A DNA stretch of 17,741 nucleotides from Nitrososphaeraceae archaeon (GTDB taxonomy: Archaea; Thermoproteota; Nitrososphaeria; Nitrososphaerales; Nitrososphaeraceae): contig JANWJI010000008.1 of the NCBI GenBank assembly GCA_025449515.1, positions 1-17,741 of the forward strand, written 5' to 3'. This document shows, one piece after another, positions 12,874-17,741 of this stretch. Both the position numbers and the translations under genes were made by a program. How positions within the stretch are numbered: position 1 is the stretch's first letter; each line of letters starts with the position of its first letter. A model generated the notes under the pieces. That model saw nothing but the letters and a program-made list of their open reading frames with translations, ran no database searches and was not told the DNA's origin.

Positions 12874-14658
12874 ATGGTTGCCAGAGGCAGTATTGTTTGG
12901 GTCAGTGGTCCAGCCGTTAAGGCAGATGGTATGTCTACGACTAAGATGTACGAGACTGTCGAAGTAGGAGAGTCAAAACTAATTGGTGAAGTAATTAGAT
13001 TAACAGGAGACGTTGGATTTGTGCAAGTTTATGAATCTACGTCTGGATTAAAGCCTGGCGAACCAGTGGTAGGTACTGGTCAACCGCTATCCGTGCTTTT
13101 GGGACCAGGAGTTATTGGTAAAATTTATGACGGGATCCAAAGGCCACTTGTCGAAATGGCCCAAAAGACGGGAGATTTTATCGGAAGAGGTATTGCGACC
13201 ACCCCAGTCGATATGAAGAAAAAATACAAATTCGTTCCGCAGGCAAAGAAAGGGGATACGGTACAACCAGGTTCTATTCTCGGGACCGTGCAGGAAACGC
13301 CGTTACTGACTCATAGTATCTTGGTTCCTCCAAACCATCGTGGAGGAACGATACGTGATATGGCAAGTGAGGGAGACTATGATGTAAATCAAGTTATAGC
13401 GAATACTGAACGAAGTGGGTACAAGACAGAGTTGAGTATGTACCACAGATGGCCTGTCAGAAAGCCCAGACCTTACGCTGAGAGATATGACCCGTCGGTA
13501 CCACTTATCACCGGACAACGTATAATTGATACCTACTTTCCCATTGCGAAGGGAGGGACCGGAGCTATACCAGGAGGATTTGGAACAGGCAAGACCGTTA
13601 CATTACATCAAATTGCCAAGTGGGCCGATTCAAAAGTTGTAGTTTACATAGGCTGCGGAGAAAGAGGTAACGAGATGACTGAAGTACTTGTAGAATTTCC
13701 TCACTTAATCGATCCGAGATCAGGGAGGCCGCTAATGGAAAGAACGGTGCTTGTTGCAAATACCAGTAACATGCCAGTAGCGGCAAGGGAAGCATCTATC
13801 TATACCGGCGTAACTATTGCAGAGTACTACCGCGATATGGGATTTGATGTCGTCCTTGTTGCAGACTCGACAAGTAGATGGGCAGAAGCATTAAGGGAGA
13901 TGTCCGGCCGACTTGAGGAAATGCCAGCCGAAGAAGGATATCCATCCTATCTGGCCTCAAGACTTGCAGAGTTCTATGAAAGAGCCGGTCGTGTAAGGGC
14001 CTTAGGCTCTCCTGAGAGAGCAGGATCAGTCACGATAGTAGGCGCAGTATCTCCTTCCGGAGCAGATTTTACTGAACCGGTGACAACCCACACCATTAGA
14101 TTCATCAAGACGTTTTGGGCCTTGGACACAAGGCTAGCTTACTCTAGACACTATCCATCTATCAATTGGATGCAGTCCTACTCGGGATATTTAGAAGATG
14201 TGTCCAAGTGGTGGAAGCAAAATGTTAGTGCAGACTGGTATGAACTTAGGGCCCAATCTTATGAAATTTTGCAAAGGGAGGACACATTAAAAGAGATAGT
14301 TCGGCTACTTGGACCAGAAGCCCTTCCGGACGAAGAAAAATTAATCCTGGAACTCGCAAGAATGATCAAAATTGGAATACTACAACAAAATTCTTTTGAT
14401 AATGTTGACACCTATTGCAGCCCTGAAAAGCAATTGAAATTAGTAAGACTAATGATTAAATTCTATAAGGAATCTCAAAAGGCTCTTAGAGAAGGTATTC
14501 CTTTGGCTGATATACGAGCTATGCCAATCATTACTACTCTCTTAAAGGCTAAATTTGAAATACCTGACGATCAGGTCTCAAAGCTCGATGATCTAGATAA
14601 TAGACTGTCTGAGGAGTTTCGCGGTATTTCACGAGAGGAGGCGAAGGTAGTTGTCTGA
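12874..14658 (+). CDS. atpA: A-type ATP synthase catalytic subunit A
   Basis: Subunit A carries the three catalytic sites that make ATP from ADP and phosphate. The 594 residues match the family length. Clear motifs are the P-loop GGFGTGKT (234-241, with Lys240 and Thr241), the catalytic Glu263 in GCGERGNEMTEV, the Walker B region VVLVADSTSRWAEALREMSG (about 325-344), and the A-subunit-specific non-homologous insert (about 115-190, with HSILVPPNHRGGTI). A GAGGAG-type ribosome site lies about 12 nt before the ATG. The end of the gene overlaps atpB by 8 bp. Confidence 0.97.
   Translation: MVARGSIVWVSGPAVKADGMSTTKMYETVEVGESKLIGEVIRLTGDVGFVQVYESTSGLKPGEPVVGTGQPLSVLLGPGVIGKIYDGIQRPLVEMAQKTGDFIGRGIATTPVDMKKKYKFVPQAKKGDTVQPGSILGTVQETPLLTHSILVPPNHRGGTIRDMASEGDYDVNQVIANTERSGYKTELSMYHRWPVRKPRPYAERYDPSVPLITGQRIIDTYFPIAKGGTGAIPGGFGTGKTVTLHQIAKWADSKVVVYIGCGERGNEMTEVLVEFPHLIDPRSGRPLMERTVLVANTSNMPVAAREASIYTGVTIAEYYRDMGFDVVLVADSTSRWAEALREMSGRLEEMPAEEGYPSYLASRLAEFYERAGRVRALGSPERAGSVTIVGAVSPSGADFTEPVTTHTIRFIKTFWALDTRLAYSRHYPSINWMQSYSGYLEDVSKWWKQNVSADWYELRAQSYEILQREDTLKEIVRLLGPEALPDEEKLILELARMIKIGILQQNSFDNVDTYCSPEKQLKLVRLMIKFYKESQKALREGIPLADIRAMPIITTLLKAKFEIPDDQVSKLDDLDNRLSEEFRGISREEAKVVV
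14637..14641 (+). promoter_or_regulatory. Ribosome binding site for the TTG start of atpB
   Basis: GGAGG lies inside the 3' end of atpA, 9 nt before the TTG at 14651. This strong site explains how a weak start codon is used for an abundant subunit. Confidence 0.6.
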
Positions 14659-16039
14659 AACTGTAGGAATAGAGTATACCAAAGTCGCGGAGATTAAAGG
14701 CCCACTTATGGTAATTGATGACATTACAAAAGCCTCATTTGATGAACTTGTCGAAATCGAATCAGCTGACGGAGAGAGACGATTGGGTAAAGTCTTAGAA
14801 GTTGGATTCGGCAAGGCCGTTGTTCAAGTATTTGAAGGTACTACAGGCCTTGCAATTTCGGGGACGAAGGCAAAATTCCTCGGAAAGACTATGACCATGC
14901 CTGTTTCCCAAGAATTGCTAGGAAGAGTCTTTGATGGTCTAGGTAGGCCAAATGATTCATTGCCTGAACCTGTTGCAGATAGGTTCATTGATGTTAATGG
15001 GGAGCCTATGAATCCGGAAAGAAGAGAATATCCCACGTCATTCATTCAAACCGGTGTGTCGGTAATCGATGGAATGCTCACATTGGTAAGAGGACAAAAA
15101 CTGCCAATTTTTTCGGGTTCCGGGATGCCGCACAATATATTGGCTGCTCAGATCGCTCGTCAGGCCACCGTTGTGGGAACTAAGGAAGATTTTGCAGTAG
15201 TATTTGCAGCCATTGGGGTACAGTACTCTGAGGCTCAGTATTTCAAGCGGAGTCTAGAAGAGTCAGGGGCCTTGCGTCGTAGCGTATTATTCCTTAACTT
15301 GGCGGATGATCCGGCGATCGAAAGAATCATCACACCTAGGGTGGCCCTAACTGTGGCTGAATATCTTGCATTTGATTTGGGGATGCATGTTCTAGCTATT
15401 TTGACTGACATGACTAACTATGCTGAAGCCTTACGAGAGATCAGCGCTGCTAGGGAAGAAGTACCTGGCAGAAAAGGATATCCCGGATATCTATATACAG
15501 ATCTAGCTAATAATTACGAACGTGCAGGAAGAATAAAGGGAAAGAATGGCAGCGTGACTCAAGTTCCTATCTTGTCAATGCCAGCTGATGACATTACTCA
15601 TCCAATACCGGATTTAACTGGTTATATTACAGAGGGACAAATTGTTCTTGGTAGAGATTTATTTAGGAAAGGGATCTATCCATCAGTAAACGTGCTCATG
15701 TCCTTGTCAAGACTAATGAAGGATGGAGTAGGAGAAGGGAAGACTAGAGCAGATCATATGGAAGTTGGAAATCAGTTGTACGATGCCTATTCGAGAGCGC
15801 AAGAAGTAAGGGCGCTCGCAGAAATTGTAGGTAAAGCTGGTTTGACTGGTGTTGATCTCAAATATCTTGAGGCGGGTGATTTATTTGAAAGTCACTTTTT
15901 AAAACAAAATCATGATGAGAATAGGACGTTAGAAGAGACTATGAGCAGGGCATGGGATGTCCTTTCCTCACTGCCTGAAGGTGAATTAACCAAAATAAAA
16001 GAAAAGAATGTCAGGCAATACTATAAGGGGAAGCCATAA
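14651..16039 (+). CDS. atpB: A-type ATP synthase regulatory subunit B
   Basis: Subunit B alternates with A in the hexameric head and binds nucleotide without turning it over. The 462-residue length is standard. In place of a P-loop it has SGSGMPHN (155-162), the hallmark of B subunits. Other family segments are GVSVIDGMLTLVRGQKLPIF (about 135-154), LADDPAIERIITPRVALTVAEY (about 217-238) and DITHPIPDLTGYITEGQI (about 315-332). Translation starts at a TTG overlapping the atpA end by 8 bp and uses a GGAGG site inside atpA, so synthesis of A and B is coupled, which suits their 3:3 ratio. atpD follows after 6 bp. Confidence 0.97.
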   Translation: MSETVGIEYTKVAEIKGPLMVIDDITKASFDELVEIESADGERRLGKVLEVGFGKAVVQVFEGTTGLAISGTKAKFLGKTMTMPVSQELLGRVFDGLGRPNDSLPEPVADRFIDVNGEPMNPERREYPTSFIQTGVSVIDGMLTLVRGQKLPIFSGSGMPHNILAAQIARQATVVGTKEDFAVVFAAIGVQYSEAQYFKRSLEESGALRRSVLFLNLADDPAIERIITPRVALTVAEYLAFDLGMHVLAILTDMTNYAEALREISAAREEVPGRKGYPGYLYTDLANNYERAGRIKGKNGSVTQVPILSMPADDITHPIPDLTGYITEGQIVLGRDLFRKGIYPSVNVLMSLSRLMKDGVGEGKTRADHMEVGNQLYDAYSRAQEVRALAEIVGKAGLTGVDLKYLEAGDLFESHFLKQNHDENRTLEETMSRAWDVLSSLPEGELTKIKEKNVRQYYKGKP

Positions 16040-16045
16040 TATCCA

Positions 16046-16699
16046 ATGTCCTTCGGGGGCCGAGTTATAGCCACAAAGATCGAGCTGATAAAGATCAGAC
16101 GTTCGCTGCATGTAGGAAAAATGGTTCACAAAATATTGGATGATAAACGAGAGGTACTTCTTAAAAAGATAGATGAAATGATCGAGGAAGCAAACAAGGC
16201 GAGAAGCGATATTTGGAGACCACTTGGCCAAATTTACACTTCAGTCTATGATTCGTACATGTCTTTGGGCACAACTACTCTGGAATCAATCGCCGATTCC
16301 ACGCCTACCGTGATGGAGGTAGATGTTAACGTGAGAAGGATTGTTGACGTAAAAATACCAACTCTTCAGGTAAAGACCAGGGAAGGTGGTCAGGAGCTGT
16401 CGTACGGGTTCATTGAAACGAACTCTTCAGTGGACAAGGCGGCCAAGCTGATTAAAAATATCCTTCCGAAAATATGCAAAGCTGCCGAATACGAGAACGC
16501 GATCTTTAGCCTAGCTAAAGAGTTAGAACGGACTCAGAAACTTATCAATGCACTAGAATACGTAATTATCCCTCAATACGAGCACGCAATTTCCTTCATT
16601 AGGTCCACATTAGAAGAACGTGAAAGGGAAGAATTTGTGCGTCTAAAGAAGGTAAAAGTCGTCCTGGATAGAAAAAAATCAATTTCGTACCGCGAATAA
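16046..16699 (+). CDS. atpD: A-type ATP synthase subunit D
   Basis: Subunit D is the central rotor shaft that turns inside the A3B3 head. The 217-residue product shows the two long helices expected: an N-terminal one with ATKIELIKIRRSLHVGKMVH (about 9-28) and LLKKIDEMIEEANKAR, and a C-terminal one with NALEYVIIPQYEHAISFIRS (about 170-189), which is typical of the family, followed by a charged ending. A less conserved middle part lies between. A T-run at 16726-16731 follows the stop, and the next gene has its own promoter, so D probably ends the E-A-B-D transcript. Confidence 0.93.
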   Translation: MSFGGRVIATKIELIKIRRSLHVGKMVHKILDDKREVLLKKIDEMIEEANKARSDIWRPLGQIYTSVYDSYMSLGTTTLESIADSTPTVMEVDVNVRRIVDVKIPTLQVKTREGGQELSYGFIETNSSVDKAAKLIKNILPKICKAAEYENAIFSLAKELERTQKLINALEYVIIPQYEHAISFIRSTLEEREREEFVRLKKVKVVLDRKKSISYRE

Positions 16700-16725
16700 A
16701 GGTTCCGAATTAGTAGTATACTAAA

Positions 16726-16731
16726 TTTTTT
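16726..16731 (+). terminator. T-run after atpD
   Basis: Six T in a row, 27 bp after the atpD stop codon and before the atpK promoter, suit archaeal T-tract termination. No strong hairpin is present. Confidence 0.4.
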
Positions 16732-16790
16732 GGGCTTATTTCAATTACTATTCGATGTTCTTATGAAATCTCTTGATCAATTTAGTTATA

Positions 16791-16798
16791 ATTAAATA
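16791..16798 (+). promoter_or_regulatory. TATA-like box for atpK
   Basis: ATTAAATA is centred 26-27 nt before the atpK ATG. This predicts a leaderless mRNA starting at or near the start codon and a separate transcript for the proteolipid. Confidence 0.55.
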
Positions 16799-16820
16799 GG
16801 GCATCTGATCTCGAAACCGT

Positions 16821-17186
16821 ATGAATATTAAAACGGACGAGCGTATACTCGTTCCTGTTTTGGCGGTTACAATTAGTCTTACCCTTGTGTTTTTGGCAGT
16901 ACCTGAATTTCCACTGGCCCACGCACAAAACAACGCACAAAAAGCAGCCGCAGCTGGCGCCGCAGCTGGCGCCGGAGCTCAATCTTCAAAACTTATCGGT
17001 GCGGGACTGGCTTTCGGTTTGGCAGGAGCTGGGGCTGGAATAGGTTTGGGATTTGTTGGTGCAGCTGGTTTAGCGGCAATTAGCGATAATCCAAAAATGC
17101 AGTCAAGAGTTTTCATCTTCGTAGGTATGGTAGAATCCATCGCAATTTACGGCATTGTAATGATGTTCATCATCCTAGGTCAATAG
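16821..17186 (+). CDS. atpK: A-type ATP synthase proteolipid subunit K (c subunit) with leader peptide
   Basis: Subunit K forms the rotating membrane ring that carries ions. The 121 residues are longer than a usual one-hairpin c subunit because of an N-terminal leader: charged start (MNIKTDER), hydrophobic core (about 9-27) and a likely cleavage after Ala35 (LAHA-Q). A low-complexity Ala/Gly linker (about 36-55) comes next, then two helices, about 57-86 and 97-119, joined by the SDNPKM loop. The ion-binding acid is Glu105 in VGMVESIAIYG. Compared with known sodium-binding c rings, the Ser after the Glu is present (Ser106), but the usual Gln in helix 1 is replaced by Leu76, so proton coupling is more likely (inference). 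Own promoter; about 170 bp before atpI. Confidence 0.92.
   Translation: MNIKTDERILVPVLAVTISLTLVFLAVPEFPLAHAQNNAQKAAAAGAAAGAGAQSSKLIGAGLAFGLAGAGAGIGLGFVGAAGLAAISDNPKMQSRVFIFVGMVESIAIYGIVMMFIILGQ
16921..16970 (+). repeat. Two adjacent 12-bp tandem repeats in atpK
   Basis: ACGCACAAAACA (16921-16932) is repeated with one change at 16933-16944, and GCCGCAGCTGGC (16947-16958) is repeated exactly at 16959-16970. Both are multiples of three and encode the linker between the leader and the first ring helix. Confidence 0.75.
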
Positions 17187-17323
17187 AATAAACGATTAGA
17201 AAATATTGGCCAAAAAATAATAATCAAATGCTTTTGCTATACAACATGCGGCGATCATCGTTGGTAGGGATAACTGTTACTATAACCTCCAAATTCAAAA
17301 TTTCAAAATGAAAGAGCAAAGAA

Positions 17324-17329
17324 TTTAAA
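17324..17329 (+). promoter_or_regulatory. TATA-like box for atpI
   Basis: TTTAAA is centred about 32 nt before the atpI ATG, predicting a very short leader and separate transcription. The rest of the 172-bp gap after atpK holds nothing I can name. Confidence 0.45.
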
Positions 17330-17358
17330 GAGACTACGTTTACAAGCAAGTGTAAAAA

Positions 17359-17741
17359 ATGGGCCTGGCCAAACTGATGAAAGCCACTGTTATCTTGCCT
17401 AGAGTGGAAACGCAGGAGGTAGTGAGCAAGTTAGCAGAATTAGGTTGGTTTCATCCCCTTCCAAACACCTCTGAACATTCTAACCCTTTTTTAGATGACT
17501 TGTTACTGAATGCTCAAAAAGAATTTCAAGATATAGACGAGGTGACAAGGGCATTAAATATCCCGTTAGAGACCGGCGTTATGGACACTATGTTCAAGGG
17601 AGCGCCACAGGGAAAAACCGAGTATGTTATAAAGGATATTCAGAATTTCGTAGCAGATTTGGAAGAGAGAGGAAGATTGATACTCGATGAGCCAAAAAAG
17701 ATTTTGGCAGAACGGAACATAATAGCAAAGCAGTTAGAGGA
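17359..17741 (+). CDS. atpI: A-type ATP synthase subunit I, N-terminal part (cut by window edge)
   Basis: Subunit I (V-type 'a'/116 kDa family) is the membrane stator with the ion half-channels. The open frame from the ATG at 17359 runs 127 codons to the right edge without a stop. It begins MGLAKLMKATVILPRVETQE, followed by VVSKLAELGWFHPLP; the pattern in which a short beta strand with a Lys start leads to a helix for self-association is the usual N-terminal start of this family, and the later part (about 90-127, with VADLEERGRL and ILAERNIIAKQLE) is the start of its long cytosolic helices. The membrane domain lies beyond the window. Position after atpK on the same strand supports the call. 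Confidence 0.85.
   Translation, partial: MGLAKLMKATVILPRVETQEVVSKLAELGWFHPLPNTSEHSNPFLDDLLLNAQKEFQDIDEVTRALNIPLETGVMDTMFKGAPQGKTEYVIKDIQNFVADLEERGRLILDEPKKILAERNIIAKQLE

Noticed and set aside
1..17741. tRNA, rRNA and CRISPR arrays
   Set aside because: No tRNA-like arm motifs, no rRNA sequence and no spaced direct repeats were noticed on reading both strands.

Overview
The window looks like a chromosomal segment of an ammonia-oxidising archaeon (Thaumarchaeota/Nitrososphaeria, Nitrososphaerales-like). This rests on an A-type ATP synthase gene set (C; then E-A-B-D-K-I), an archaeal-type NEMF/Rqc2 protein, a Mut7-C RNase-type protein with zinc ribbon, anaerobic-type cobalamin methyltransferases, A+T-rich DNA, and TATA-like boxes repeatedly placed about 27-32 nt before start codons (leaderless mRNA style). 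The lineage call is inference; no rRNA or tRNA gene is visible.

Layout. (1) 1-2220, accessory: the N-terminus of an IS transposase running off the left edge with a long hairpin over its start codon; an unrecognised 200-aa gene; a short gene broken by a probable frameshift; and a heavily decayed IS5-type transposase whose disruptions can be read base by base. (2) 2280-3332: atpC, alone. (3) 3333-6189: a poor-density stretch with about 800 bp of apparently non-coding DNA, a small soluble protein preceded by a perfect palindrome, and three small two-helix membrane proteins, two of which look like paralogues flanking the third. (4) 6297-8432, minus strand: cobalamin genes cbiT, cbiL/cobI, cbiF/cobM, preceded by a three-helix membrane protein. 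(5) 8890-12063, plus strand: Rqc2-like protein, CBS/zinc-ribbon protein, Mut7-C protein, closely packed. (6) 12255-17741, plus strand: ATP synthase genes E, A, B, D, then K (proteolipid, with a leader peptide) and the 5' end of I; K and I each have their own TATA box.

How they work together. AtpA/B with stalk subunits C, D, E and membrane subunits K, I form the A-type ATP synthase; subunit F is not found here, and C is 9 kb from E. The cobalamin genes supply three methylation steps of corrin ring synthesis. The Rqc2-Mut7-C-CBS neighbourhood may be a translation/RNA quality-control cluster (inference).

The most interesting points are the start-codon hairpin of the edge transposase, the micro-duplications in the decayed IS5-type element, the split ATP synthase locus with a leader-bearing c subunit built on 12-bp tandem repeats, and the paralogous membrane proteins. 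I do not see a clearly new defence or mobile system.
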